The translations under genes were made by a program, and so were the position numbers. 64,000 bases of DNA from Pseudothioclava sp033100795 (GTDB taxonomy: Bacteria; Pseudomonadota; Alphaproteobacteria; Rhodobacterales; Rhodobacteraceae). Every line of letters starts with the position of its first letter. Positions within the stretch are counted from its first letter, which is position 1. Of this stretch, positions 8,736 through 17,243 are shown piece after piece. Where the stretch lies: NCBI RefSeq assembly GCF_033100795.1, contig NZ_JAWLVI010000001.1:868001-932000 (forward strand), read 5' to 3'. Below the pieces are notes generated by a model. The model saw only the letters and a program-made list of their open reading frames with translations, did no database searches and was not told the origin of the DNA.

Positions 8736-10181
8736 TCATTCTCCCTTATGGACGTCAGACGCGCCCGCTTGACCGAGTTTCCTCAGCGCCTCGACGACAA
8801 GGCTAACCTTCGACCCTTTCGAGCCTTTCACCAACACAACATCCCCCGCATCGACCAGATGCGAGGCCCGCGCCACCAGTTCGGCAGCCGTTTCATACCA
8901 TTCCCCGCGCTTGTGACGCGGCAGCGCCTCGAAAAGCGCGCGCATCCGCGGTCCGGCCAGATGCACCAGATCAACGGATTTCATCGCCTCAAGCGCGGCA
9001 ATACCTGCGTGGAGCGCCGCCTCTTCGGGGCCAAGTTCCAGCATATCGCCCAGAATGGCGATCCGGCGCCCGCGCTTGACGCGCCCCACCCCGTCGCGGG
9101 GTTCAGACGCCGCCAGCACATCCAGCGCGGCCTTCATCGAGGACGGGTTCGCGTTGAACGCATCGTCGAACAGGTCAAAGCTTTGGCGTTCGTCCACCAT
9201 ATCCATATAGACCCGCTCGCGCGCGCCGCGCCCCGCAGGCGGCTGCCACAGCCCCATATCGCAGGCGGCCACCGCCGGGTCACAGCCCACGGCCTCGGCC
9301 AGCGCCAGCACACCAAGCGCGTTTTGCGCGAAATGGGCGCCGGGCGTCATCACCTTGAACAGCAGCCGCTGATCGCCATGCGAGGCTTTGACGACCGTTG
9401 CGTCGCCCACGACCTTTGCGTCGTCCAGCCGGTAGTCCGAGCCTTCGACCGGCCCGAATGTGATGATCCGCCCCGCCATCTGCGCGAAATCCACCAGCAC
9501 CGGCGTGACATCAAGTCCGGTCGGCACAACCGCCGTGCCGTCCGGCTCCAGCCCCTCGAAGATCGTGCCCTTCTCGCGGGCGATCCCCTCGACGCTCTCG
9601 AAAGCCTCCAGATGCGCGGCGGCAACGGTGGTAATCATCGCGGCGTGCGGGCGCGCAAGGCGGGCAAGCGGCGCAATCTCGCCCGGATGGTTCATGCCGA
9701 TCTCGATGATCGCGAAATCGCAATCCGCCGGCATCCGCGCCAGCGTGATCGGCACCCCCCAATGGTTGTTGAAGCTCGCCTCGGCGGCGTGAACGCGGCC
9801 TTGCGGGGCCAGCACGGCGCGCAGCATCTCTTTAGTCGAGGTCTTGCCGACAGACCCCGTGACCGCGATCACCCGCGCCCGCGTGCGCGCACGCCCCGCA
9901 ACCCCAAGCGCCTCAAGCCCCGCCAGCACATCATCGACCAGCAGCAGGGGATCGGCCTCGGAGCAGCCCTCGGGGATGCGCGAGACAAGCGCCGCGCCAG
10001 CACCCTTGGCCAGCGCATCTTTCACGAAATCATGCCCGTCGCGCGCGGCCTGAAGGGCCACAAACAACTCTCCGGGCCGGATCGAGCGCGTGTCGATCGA
10101 AATGCCGGTCACACCGAACGGGCGCGTTGCCCGCCCGCCAGTGGCCGCCACAGCATCGTCAGAGGCCCACAATACCGGCAT
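8736..10181 (-). CDS. murF: UDP-MurNAc-tripeptide-D-Ala-D-Ala ligase
   Basis: A 481-residue cytoplasmic Mur ligase with an N-terminal domain carrying SIDTRSIRPGELFVAL, an ATP loop GSVGKTSTKEM near residues 111-121 and the central ASFNNHWGVP and EIGMNHPGEI motifs characteristic of MurF. It completes the pentapeptide by adding D-Ala-D-Ala. The start overlaps the murE stop as TGATG, so translation is coupled. The length and motif order are normal. Confidence 0.96.
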   Translation of the reverse strand: MPVLWASDDAVAATGGRATRPFGVTGISIDTRSIRPGELFVALQAARDGHDFVKDALAKGAGAALVSRIPEGCSEADPLLLVDDVLAGLEALGVAGRARTRARVIAVTGSVGKTSTKEMLRAVLAPQGRVHAAEASFNNHWGVPITLARMPADCDFAIIEIGMNHPGEIAPLARLARPHAAMITTVAAAHLEAFESVEGIAREKGTIFEGLEPDGTAVVPTGLDVTPVLVDFAQMAGRIITFGPVEGSDYRLDDAKVVGDATVVKASHGDQRLLFKVMTPGAHFAQNALGVLALAEAVGCDPAVAACDMGLWQPPAGRGARERVYMDMVDERQSFDLFDDAFNANPSSMKAALDVLAASEPRDGVGRVKRGRRIAILGDMLELGPEEAALHAGIAALEAMKSVDLVHLAGPRMRALFEALPRHKRGEWYETAAELVARASHLVDAGDVVLVKGSKGSKVSLVVEALRKLGQAGASDVHKGE

Positions 10182-11677
10182 CAGATTTTCCCATCCAAAG
10201 CAGCCACAGCAACCGAGGCTTGCTCGGCATCGTCAAAGGGGTAGACATCGGTGCCGACGATCTGGCCGGTCTCGTGGCCCTTGCCCGCGATCAGCAGCGC
10301 GTCACCGGGCTGGAGCGCATCGACGCCGCGCAAGATCGCCTCGGCGCGGTCACCCACCTCGATAGCCTTGGTGCCATCGACCGCGCGGGTGCCCTCCATC
10401 ACGGCGGCACGGATCGTTGCGGGGTCTTCGGTGCGCGGGTTGTCATCGGTCACAAAGACCACATCGGCAAATTCCGCCGCCGCGCGCCCCATCAGCGGGC
10501 GCTTGGTCGCATCGCGGTCGCCGCCTGCCCCCACGATGGCCACGATCCGCCCCATCACATGCGGGCGCAGCGCTTTCAGCGCGGTTTCCACCGCGTCGGG
10601 CGTATGGGCGTAATCGACAAACACCGCCGCACCATTGTCGCGCGTCGCCGCCAGTTGCATCCGCCCGCGCACGGTTTCCAGACGCGGCAGGACGCGGAAG
10701 ACCTCTTCCGCGTGGGCACCGCAGGCAATGACCAGCGCCGCCGCCGTCATCACGTTCATCGCCTGAAAACCACCGATCAGCGGCAGGCGCACCATATGGG
10801 TTTCGCCCTCCCAGTCGAACCGCAGATCCTGCCCCGTCGCGTCAAATCGCTGGTTGCGCAGGCGCAGGTCGCACTCAGCGCCGTGACCGATCCCGATCAG
10901 CTTTTGCCCACGCGCCAGCGCAAGGCGCGAAAGCTCGGCCCCGCGGGGGTCATCAAGGTTGATAACCGCAATCCCGTCCTCGGGCAGAACACGGGTGAAC
11001 AACAGCGCCTTCGCGTCGAAATATTCATCAAACGTGCGGTGATAATCGAGGTGGTCTTGGGTGAAATTCGTGAATGCCGCCGCAGCAAGGCGCACCCCGT
11101 CAAGGCGGCGCTGCGCCAGCCCGTGGGAGGACGCCTCCATCGCCGCATGGGTCACGCCCGCCCCCGCCATATCCGAGAGCAACCGATGCAGGGTGATCGG
11201 CTCGGGCGTGGTATGGGCGGAAGGCGCGGCATAGGCGCCCTCGACACCCGTCGTGCCGATATTCGCGGCCTCGATGTCCAGCAGCTGCCAAATCTGGCGG
11301 GTAAAGCTTGCGACCGAGGTCTTGCCGTTCGTGCCGGTCACCGCGACCATCGTTTCAGGCTGCCGCCCGAACCACAGCGCGGATGCATAGGCCAGTGCCT
11401 GCCGCGGATCTTCAACAACAACCAGCGCGGCCTTAGATCCGGTCAGCGCCTCGCGCGCGATCTCGGCCCCCTCGCGGTCGGTCAGAACCGCCACCGCGCC
11501 CATGCGCAACGCGAAGGGGATAAACTCGGCGCCGTGGACCTTGGTTCCGGGCATGGCCGCAAACAGATGCCCCGGTTTCGTCAGCCGGCTATCGACCGAA
11601 AGCCCGGTGATCCGCGCATCCGCGCCGTGCAGTGCCGTCAGGCCCAATTCCACCAAGTTTTTCTCTGCCGAACCCAT
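10181..11677 (-). CDS. murE: UDP-MurNAc-L-Ala-D-Glu: meso-diaminopimelate ligase
   Basis: A 498-residue Mur ligase with SVDSRLTKPGHLFAAMPG at the N-terminus, ATP loop GTNGKTSVASF near residue 110 and the substrate-selecting motif DNPRTEDP near 410. DNPR is the signature of meso-diaminopimelate-adding enzymes, as expected for a Gram-negative wall. I prefer the ATG at 11677 (MGSAEKNLVELGL) because it matches the usual N-terminal length; an ATG at 11698 would add seven residues and follows a GGGG stretch, so it cannot be excluded. It lies 110 bases after the ftsI stop, the largest gap inside this operon. Confidence 0.95.
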   Translation of the reverse strand: MGSAEKNLVELGLTALHGADARITGLSVDSRLTKPGHLFAAMPGTKVHGAEFIPFALRMGAVAVLTDREGAEIAREALTGSKAALVVVEDPRQALAYASALWFGRQPETMVAVTGTNGKTSVASFTRQIWQLLDIEAANIGTTGVEGAYAAPSAHTTPEPITLHRLLSDMAGAGVTHAAMEASSHGLAQRRLDGVRLAAAAFTNFTQDHLDYHRTFDEYFDAKALLFTRVLPEDGIAVINLDDPRGAELSRLALARGQKLIGIGHGAECDLRLRNQRFDATGQDLRFDWEGETHMVRLPLIGGFQAMNVMTAAALVIACGAHAEEVFRVLPRLETVRGRMQLAATRDNGAAVFVDYAHTPDAVETALKALRPHVMGRIVAIVGAGGDRDATKRPLMGRAAAEFADVVFVTDDNPRTEDPATIRAAVMEGTRAVDGTKAIEVGDRAEAILRGVDALQPGDALLIAGKGHETGQIVGTDVYPFDDAEQASVAVAALDGKI

Positions 11678-11787
11678 ATATTGTGCCCTCAACGCCATTA
11701 CGCCCCGTTTATCGTGGAGCGCCGCCCCCCGTCAACGCGCGAATGATGGCAGGGCAGCGGCGAAACGGGCCACCCGGCCCGCCCGCT

Positions 11788-13569
11788 TCAGTCTTTTACA
11801 AGCGTGATCCCGTGGAGCGTCTCCGGCCCCTCTTCGGGGCGCAGACCCAGAAGGGGCGCGACGCGGCGGATCACCTCGGCGGCAACGGGAACAGCCGTCC
11901 AGCCCGCCGTGCGGCGCGGCATGGACCCCGAGGTCTCGACCGGTTCATCCAGCGTCAGCACCAGCACATATTTCGGGTCCGTCACCGGAAAGACCGAGGC
12001 AAACGTCGCGATCACCTTGTCCTTGTAATAGCCGCCCGTCGGCTTGGCCTTATCGGCCGTGCCGGTTTTGCCCGCGACCTGATAGCCCTTCACGTCGCCA
12101 AAAGACGCCGTGCCGCGCGTCACAACCGCGCGCATCATCGCCAGCGATTTTTGCGCCGTCGCCTCGCTCATCACGCGCGCACCGATCTTGGGCGCGCCAT
12201 TATGCAAGATCGTCGGTTCGACCTTGATCCCGCCATTCGCAATCGTCGCATAGGCCGAGGCCAGATGCAGCGGCGAGGCCGACAGACCATGCCCGTAGCC
12301 GATCGTCATCGAGGAAATCTCGCTCCACTTTTGCGGCAGCAGCGGGCGGCCCGTGGGCGCCTCGATCAGCTCGACCGGCGTGGGCTGGGTGAACCCCATC
12401 GTTTCAAGGAACGCCTTTTGCCGCTCGGGGCCGATCATCTGGGCGATCCGCGCCGTCCCCACGTTCGAGGATTCGACGATCACATCGGTGACGGACAATT
12501 CAGGGCCATAGTTATGGAAATCGCGGATCTTGTGACGGCCATAGGTCATCGGCGACTTGGTGTTGATCATCGTCTCGGGCGAGACCAGCCCCAGTTCAAG
12601 CGCCTGCGAGGTCGCGAAAATCTTGAAGGTCGAGCCAAGCTCGTAAACGCCCTGCACCGCGCGGTTAAAGAGCGGGCTGTCGGACGCATCACCCTTGGTC
12701 AGCGGGGCCGGACGGTCATTCGGGTCGAAATCGGGCAGGCTCGCCATCGCCAGCACTTCGCCGGTCTTGACCTCCATCAGGATCGCCGCCGCCCCTTTCG
12801 AGTTCATCAGCTTCATCCCGCCGTCAAGCACCTCTTCGACGACCGATTGCAGCGTAAGATCGAGCGACAACTCCAGCGGCGCCCCCTGATTGGCCGGATC
12901 GCGCAGCCAGGCATCGCGCGCCTTTTCGACGCCCGCGACACCCAGAATTTCAGCCGAGCTTACCCCTTCGGCCCCAAAGCGCGAGCCGCCAAGGATATGC
13001 GCTGCCAGCGCGCCGTTGGGATAAAGCCGCATCTCGCGCGGGCCGAACAGCAGCCCCGGATCACCGATGTCATGGACGGCCTGCAATTGCTCGGGGCTGA
13101 TTTTCTTTTTGATCCACAAGAACTTGCGACCACCCGAGAAATCCTTGACCAGACGATCACGCTCCAGATCGGGGAAGATACCCACCAGTTTTTCGGCGGT
13201 GCCGACCGGGTCCACCATCATCGGCGGCTGCGCATAAAGCGCATGCGTCACAAGGTTCGTGGCCAGCACGCGGCCCTTGCGGTCCAGAATATCGGCGCGC
13301 TGTGCAAGGATCGGTGCATCGGAATTGGTTAGTTGCGGCTCTTGCGGTTCAGAGGCCGCAAGCCCGCCCATGCGCAAACCGACGGTCGAGAACGCCGCCA
13401 GAAAGAACACAGCCACCACCAGCAGGCGGGTTTCGGCACGGGCGCGCTCTTTGTCGCGCGTCGCCTCGCCGCGCAGGCGGATGTTCTCGCGCTCGATCTC
13501 GTCTGGGTTTTGCCCCGTGGTGCGGGCATGAAGGATGCGGGCCAGCGGGCGAAGCGGCGTGCGGATCAT
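11788..13569 (-). CDS. ftsI: Peptidoglycan transpeptidase FtsI (PBP3)
   Basis: A 593-residue class B penicillin-binding protein. A single membrane segment lies at residues about 48-68 after a basic, charged N-terminal tail, followed by the pedestal domain and a transpeptidase domain with all three catalytic motifs: STFK at 313-316 (nucleophile S313), SSN at 367-369 and KTGT at 501-504. It crosslinks septal peptidoglycan in the periplasm. The start overlaps the ftsL stop in an ATGA, a common ftsL-ftsI arrangement. Confidence 0.97.
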   Translation of the reverse strand: MIRTPLRPLARILHARTTGQNPDEIERENIRLRGEATRDKERARAETRLLVVAVFFLAAFSTVGLRMGGLAASEPQEPQLTNSDAPILAQRADILDRKGRVLATNLVTHALYAQPPMMVDPVGTAEKLVGIFPDLERDRLVKDFSGGRKFLWIKKKISPEQLQAVHDIGDPGLLFGPREMRLYPNGALAAHILGGSRFGAEGVSSAEILGVAGVEKARDAWLRDPANQGAPLELSLDLTLQSVVEEVLDGGMKLMNSKGAAAILMEVKTGEVLAMASLPDFDPNDRPAPLTKGDASDSPLFNRAVQGVYELGSTFKIFATSQALELGLVSPETMINTKSPMTYGRHKIRDFHNYGPELSVTDVIVESSNVGTARIAQMIGPERQKAFLETMGFTQPTPVELIEAPTGRPLLPQKWSEISSMTIGYGHGLSASPLHLASAYATIANGGIKVEPTILHNGAPKIGARVMSEATAQKSLAMMRAVVTRGTASFGDVKGYQVAGKTGTADKAKPTGGYYKDKVIATFASVFPVTDPKYVLVLTLDEPVETSGSMPRRTAGWTAVPVAAEVIRRVAPLLGLRPEEGPETLHGITLVKD

Positions 13570-13919
13570 TCTGCGCCCTCCTCATCGGTGCCGGTGGCGA
13601 TGACATCAATCGGGGTCGTGACCGGAAGATCGGGGTCAGGATAGGCGATCTGCGCCGCCGAGCCGAATTGCTCGGGCGCCAGCGGCAAAAGTTGCAGCAC
13701 GCCGAAGTTCATATTCACCAGCTCTGACAGACGGTCGGGACGGTTCAGATAGGCCCATTCCGCGTTCAGAACGCCAAGCCCCTCGCGCAGGCTGGCGATT
13801 TCTTGCTGAATCGCGCGCAGCTCGCTCTGGCGGTCCTGCGTCTCGTAGTTGACGCGATAGGCCCAGAAGATAAGCCCCATCACAAAAAGACCGGTCACAA
13901 GATAGGCCAGGCTTCTCAT
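13566..13919 (-). CDS. ftsL: Cell division protein FtsL
   Basis: A 117-residue bitopic protein: short N-terminal cytoplasmic segment, one membrane helix at residues about 4-22, then a heptad-like coiled coil (QDRQSELRAIQQEIASLREG at about 28-47) and the LNRPDRLSEL segment that is well conserved in FtsL. It would join FtsB and FtsQ in the divisome and activate FtsWI. FtsL is poorly conserved in sequence, but position between rsmH and ftsI and the topology make the call firm. Its ATG overlaps the rsmH stop. Confidence 0.92.
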   Translation of the reverse strand: MRSLAYLVTGLFVMGLIFWAYRVNYETQDRQSELRAIQQEIASLREGLGVLNAEWAYLNRPDRLSELVNMNFGVLQLLPLAPEQFGSAAQIAYPDPDLPVTTPIDVIATGTDEEGAE

Positions 13920-14920
13920 TTGCGTCTCCGTTTCCTGTCGTTTGCGCCAAGAACCGGCGCAGGAAGTCCAAGGCTCGTGCGGTCGGCCTGCCCTGCCGGC
14001 GCATCGGTGCGGCGCGCCACCCGCAGCTTGGCCGAGCGCGCACGCGGGTTATCCGCAAGCTCCTCGTCATCGGGACCAATGGCCTTGCGCGTCACCAGAT
14101 CGAAGGCGGGCTTTTCGCTCGCCTCGACCGGCGCATAACGGTTGCCGCCACCCGTGCGCCCCGAGCGCGCCTGAAAGAAGCGTTTGACCACACGGTCTTC
14201 GAGCGAATGGAAGGTCACAACCGCCAAGAGGCCACCGGGTTTGAGCGCGCGCTCTGCGGCCTCAAGCCCCTCGATCAACTGGCCGAATTCATCGTTCACC
14301 GCGATGCGCAGCGCCTGGAACGACCGCGTGGCGGGGTGCGACTGGCCGGGCTTCGGGCGCGGCAGGCAACGCTCGACCACCGTGACAAGCTGCTTTGTGG
14401 TCTCGAAGGGTTGCACCTTGCGCGCCTCGACAATCGCGCGCGCGATCCGGCGCGAGGCGCGTTCTTCACCATAGTGATACAGGATGTCGGCCAGCTCTTC
14501 TTCGCCCGCCTCGTTCACGATGTCGGCGGCGGTCGGGCCGGATTGCGACATGCGCATATCCAGCGGCCCGTCGCGCAGAAAGGAAAACCCGCGATCGGCC
14601 TGATCAAGCTGCATCGAAGAGACGCCCAGATCCAGCACCACCCCGTCCAGCAGCACATCGCTGTAGCTGTCCATCTCGGAGAAGGTGCCCTCGACCAGTT
14701 CAAGCCGGTCGCCATACTGCCCGCGCCAGCCCTCGGCCATCTCGAAAACCATCGGATCGCGGTCCACGCCGATTACCTTGTCAGCGCCCGCCTCCAGCAG
14801 ACCGCGCGTATAGCCGCCCGCCCCGAAGGTGCCATCAAGCCACAGCCCAGAGACAGGCGCGACCGCCCCGAGGAGCGGCCGCAGCAATACCGGAATATGG
14901 GGGCGTTCCGCGTCGCTCAT
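13916..14920 (-). CDS. rsmH: 16S rRNA (cytosine-1402-N4)-methyltransferase
   Basis: A 334-residue protein starting MSDAERPHIPVLLRPLL, with the SAM-binding GTFGAGGYTRGLLEAGA near residues 30-46, VLDLGVSSMQLD near 95 and TFHSLEDRVVKRFF near 233, all hallmarks of RsmH (MraW). It methylates N4 of C1402 in the decoding site of 16S rRNA. It is the second gene of the dcw operon; its ATG overlaps the mraZ stop as TGATG and its stop overlaps the ftsL start. Confidence 0.96.
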   Translation of the reverse strand: MSDAERPHIPVLLRPLLGAVAPVSGLWLDGTFGAGGYTRGLLEAGADKVIGVDRDPMVFEMAEGWRGQYGDRLELVEGTFSEMDSYSDVLLDGVVLDLGVSSMQLDQADRGFSFLRDGPLDMRMSQSGPTAADIVNEAGEEELADILYHYGEERASRRIARAIVEARKVQPFETTKQLVTVVERCLPRPKPGQSHPATRSFQALRIAVNDEFGQLIEGLEAAERALKPGGLLAVVTFHSLEDRVVKRFFQARSGRTGGGNRYAPVEASEKPAFDLVTRKAIGPDDEELADNPRARSAKLRVARRTDAPAGQADRTSLGLPAPVLGANDRKRRRK

Positions 14921-15423
14921 CAGACCCCCCTCGGGTTTGGAAGGTTGACCAGCGGGTCGTAATTCTTTGGCCGTGTCTGCGCGCGCTCGGCAAAAATCTC
15001 GTCCTGCTCGGCTGCGTAATTCTCGGGCGTCCAGATTTTAAAGCTGGTGCCTGCCGAGACGAAAAACGCCTCCGTTTTCAGGCCGATCTTCTCACGCAGC
15101 TTTTGCGGCAGAACCAGACGGCCATCGCCATCAATATCGGTCTGGTGCGACTGACCATACATCAGCTCTTCAATCTCGGCGCGTTCAGGAGAGCCGTGCT
15201 GCATCATGTCGATGCGCTCGTCGATCTCGTAGATCGCTTCCATCGTGTAAACTTGCAGGAAATTCCGCTCGGGGCCGCCGTAGACAATCACGATCTGGGG
15301 GCGTTCACCTGGGTTCCAATCGGGGTCACCTGCCTCGATCACGCGGCGAAACGAGGCCGGGATGGAAACGCGACCCTTCGCGTCCACCTTAAACGTTTCC
15401 GACCCTCTGAACCGACGTGCCAA
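14920..15423 (-). CDS. mraZ: Transcriptional regulator MraZ, probable TTG start
   Basis: A 167-residue AbrB-like protein with two MraZ repeats: residues about 5-55 (KVDAKGRVSIPASFR) and 85-130 (DIDGDGRLVLPQKLREKIG). No ATG exists at the conserved N-terminus; the codon before ARRFRGSETFKVD is TTG at 15423, with AGGAG nine bases upstream, so a TTG start is the best reading. A weak start would keep this autoregulator scarce. MraZ binds spaced TGGG-type repeats upstream of its own operon in other bacteria; candidate boxes lie at 15675-15709 and 15971-16008. Confidence 0.92.
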   Translation of the reverse strand: MARRFRGSETFKVDAKGRVSIPASFRRVIEAGDPDWNPGERPQIVIVYGGPERNFLQVYTMEAIYEIDERIDMMQHGSPERAEIEELMYGQSHQTDIDGDGRLVLPQKLREKIGLKTEAFFVSAGTSFKIWTPENYAAEQDEIFAERAQTRPKNYDPLVNLPNPRGV

Positions 15424-15475
15424 AGGCGCGTGCTCCTGTCCCTGTCATCCCCCTGCCGGTGGCCCAAATGGGAAA

Positions 15476-15512
15476 CGGCGGATCGGGCTGCTGCCACATG
15501 CCCGATCCGCCG
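15476..15512 (-). promoter_or_regulatory. 13-bp perfect hairpin in the mraZ leader
   Basis: Arms at 15476-15488 and 15500-15512 are perfectly complementary over 13 bases, with an 11-base loop. On the minus strand the hairpin is followed by TTTCCCATTTGGG, so only a short T run follows. It lies 53 bases before the mraZ start. It could be a terminator-like attenuator, an mRNA stabiliser, or a barrier; the weak T run argues against a plain terminator. Confidence 0.6.
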
Positions 15513-15674
15513 CCCTCGTCCCATCTCTGGGGTTGTCCAGCTGCGCGCGCCACCTGGGGGGATGTCTGCTCGCTCGCGCGCCGGATCTCTTGTCGTAAAG
15601 CGGGTGCCTGTATGAAACCTGGTCTTTTCGCCGTGAGGTCTTGATGCCTCTTTGAACCTCGCTTCCGATAAGAA

Positions 15675-15709
15675 AGGGATGCCACGGGATTTCATGGGAA
15701 GCAATAGGA
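15675..15709 (+). promoter_or_regulatory. Four NGGGA-type boxes at 10-bp spacing (candidate MraZ site A)
   Basis: AGGGA at 15675, CGGGA at 15685, TGGGA at 15695 and TAGGA at 15705 recur with an exact 10-base period and 5-base spacers. MraZ of other bacteria is known to bind direct TGGGN repeats with 5-base spacers upstream of mraZ. The boxes read on the strand opposite to mraZ and lie about 250 bases before its start. Confidence 0.5.
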
Positions 15710-15913
15710 AATTTCACCACCAAAGGCCAGAAACACCGATAAGGGCTTGGGAAAACTCGCCCATTCACTCGATGAGAGGTGGCATGAGCACCCTAAACTG
15801 TGCAATGAAAAATTAACCATACAATATCTAGTATCAGCACCCCTGACCCAGTCCAGTGCAATAAATTCCCAGATTTTTTCCAGAATTCGCAATTTCAAAG
15901 AAAAATCCGCCAC

Positions 15914-15949
15914 ATCACGGCCAATCACCTCAGAGTGATTCGGCGTGAT
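15914..15949. promoter_or_regulatory. 15-bp imperfect inverted repeat with nested GTGAT half-sites
   Basis: Arms ATCACGGCCAATCAC (15914-15928) and GTGATTCGGCGTGAT (15935-15949) pair at 13 of 15 positions around a 6-base centre. Each arm itself contains two ATCAC/GTGAT units 10 bases apart. It lies at the edge of the AT-rich zone upstream of mraZ, as expected for an operator or activator site. The regulator is unknown. Confidence 0.45.
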
Positions 15950-15970
15950 TGCACAGAACACCCCCGCGGA

Positions 15971-16008
15971 TTCCATGATTTCCCATGAGGCGTTCCCGCG
16001 TTTTCCCA
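15971..16008 (-). promoter_or_regulatory. Second group of NGGGA boxes (candidate MraZ site B)
   Basis: Read on the minus strand: TGGGA (16008-16004), CGGGA (15998-15994), TGGGA (15985-15981), TGGAA (15975-15971). The two pairs each have a 10-base period, with a 13-base step between pairs. They share TCATGGGAA with group A and read toward it. They lie between the apbC terminator and the AT-rich promoter zone of the dcw operon. Confidence 0.42.
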
Positions 16009-16018
16009 TCCAAAACGC

Positions 16019-16040
16019 AAAAGGCGCCCCGTAGGGCGCC
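16019..16040 (-). terminator. Intrinsic terminator of apbC
   Basis: On the minus strand GGCGCCC and GGGCGCC (16040-16034 and 16029-16023) form a 7-bp GC stem with a 4-base loop followed by TTTT, 25 bases after the apbC stop. It separates apbC from the dcw promoter region. Confidence 0.85.
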
Positions 16041-16064
16041 CTGCATCGTTAATTCGGGACAGGA

Positions 16065-17126
16065 TCAGACCACGCCGACCGACACCAGCTTTTGCGCCAG
16101 CGCGCGATAAGGCGCCGCCGACGGCCCATCGGTCGAGGCCACCGGCGCCCCACCGTCACCCGCAATCCGCACCTCAAGCTCAAGCGGTAACTCGCCCAGA
16201 TAGGGCAGCCCAAGGGCTTCGGCCTCGGTCCCTACCCCGCCATGCCCGAAGAGATGCGCCTCGTGGCCGCAATTCGGGCAGACATAGGTCGACATATTCT
16301 CGATCAGCCCGACAACAGGCGTCCCCAACCGGCGGAACATATCCAGAGCCTTGCGCGCATCCAGAAGCGCCACATCCTGCGGCGTCGAGACGATGATCGC
16401 GCCATCCAGTCGGGTTTTCTGGCACAGCGAAAGCTGGATGTCCCCGGTGCCCGGCGGCAGGTCGATAATCAGAACATCCAGCTCGCCGTATTCATCCCAC
16501 TTCACCTGACCGAGCATCTGTTGCAGCGCGCCCATCAGCATCGGCCCGCGCCAGATCACCGCCTCGTCCTCTTTCAGCATGAAACCGATCGACATCAGCG
16601 TGACCCCGTGTGCCTGAAGCGGCAGGATCGTTTTCCCGTCGGGCGAGGCCGGACGGCGGTTCACCCCCATCATGCGCGGCTGCGAGGGGCCATAAATATC
16701 GGCGTCCAGCAGGCCCACACGTTTCCCCTCGCGCGCGAGAGCGACAGCAAGGTTCGACGACACGGTCGATTTGCCAACGCCGCCCTTGCCCGAGCCAACC
16801 GCGATAATCTTTTTCACCCCCGCGACGGGCAGCGGGCCGGATTGCGGCTGCGGATGGCCGCCAACCTTCGGCGCGGCCCCCATGCCCTTGGGCGCCCCTT
16901 GCGGCACAACAATCGTCACCGAGGTCACACCGGGCAGCGCCTGCACCGCCGCCTCCAACGCGGGGCGCATCGCGGCCAACTCGGCCTCGGGCGCGCCCTC
17001 AAGAACAAAGCGCACAACGCCACCTTCGGCCACCAACGCGCGCACCAGATCGCGCGAAACCACATCCCCTCCGGCCAGCGCGACTCCCTTCAGCGCTGCG
17101 AGGACCCCATCCTTTGTAACAGCCAT
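16065..17126 (-). CDS. apbC: Mrp/ApbC iron-sulfur cluster carrier ATPase
   Basis: A 353-residue protein with an N-terminal MIP18-like domain (about 1-80), a glycine/proline-rich linker, the deviant Walker A GSGKGGVGKST near residue 111-121 and the C-terminal CPNCGH motif whose two cysteines hold a bridging Fe-S cluster. Mrp/ApbC proteins carry or insert Fe-S clusters into apoproteins in the cytoplasm. The ATG at 17126 follows GGAGG; an ATG-less extension of 16 residues upstream has no site. It stands alone between two terminated units. Confidence 0.94.
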   Translation of the reverse strand: MAVTKDGVLAALKGVALAGGDVVSRDLVRALVAEGGVVRFVLEGAPEAELAAMRPALEAAVQALPGVTSVTIVVPQGAPKGMGAAPKVGGHPQPQSGPLPVAGVKKIIAVGSGKGGVGKSTVSSNLAVALAREGKRVGLLDADIYGPSQPRMMGVNRRPASPDGKTILPLQAHGVTLMSIGFMLKEDEAVIWRGPMLMGALQQMLGQVKWDEYGELDVLIIDLPPGTGDIQLSLCQKTRLDGAIIVSTPQDVALLDARKALDMFRRLGTPVVGLIENMSTYVCPNCGHEAHLFGHGGVGTEAEALGLPYLGELPLELEVRIAGDGGAPVASTDGPSAAPYRALAQKLVSVGVV

Positions 17127-17243
17127 GTGACTGCCTCCGCTTGCATTTCCTGTCACTGACGGAACTTGACGCATTCTGAGGCAAGGGCAAGGGGGCGCGG
17201 CAACAAATCGCGTCCTCGAAAATTATTCATTATTTTTCAGCGC

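Larger units (their letters stand above)
15424..16018. other. Leader and promoter region of the dcw operon, no gene
   Basis: About 600 bases between the mraZ start and the apbC terminator hold no credible gene. The half nearest mraZ is GC-rich and contains a strong hairpin; the middle (15790-15910) is AT-rich and is the likely promoter zone for the minus-strand operon, though I cannot point to one clear -35/-10 pair. Two groups of repeated boxes and one long inverted repeat, listed separately, fill much of the rest. A 105-codon open frame at 15692-16009 lacks any protein-like motif and is treated as chance. Confidence 0.6.

Noticed and set aside
7503..10244. A 913-codon plus-strand open frame antisense to mraY and murF
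   Set aside because: It is very rich in Arg, His, Gln and Pro, lacks any domain, and mirrors the codon bias of the genuine minus-strand mraY and murF genes; GC-rich antisense frames often stay open.
15692..16009. A 105-codon minus-strand frame in the mraZ upstream region
   Set aside because: It covers the repeat boxes and AT-rich promoter zone, has no good ribosome site and no protein-like pattern.
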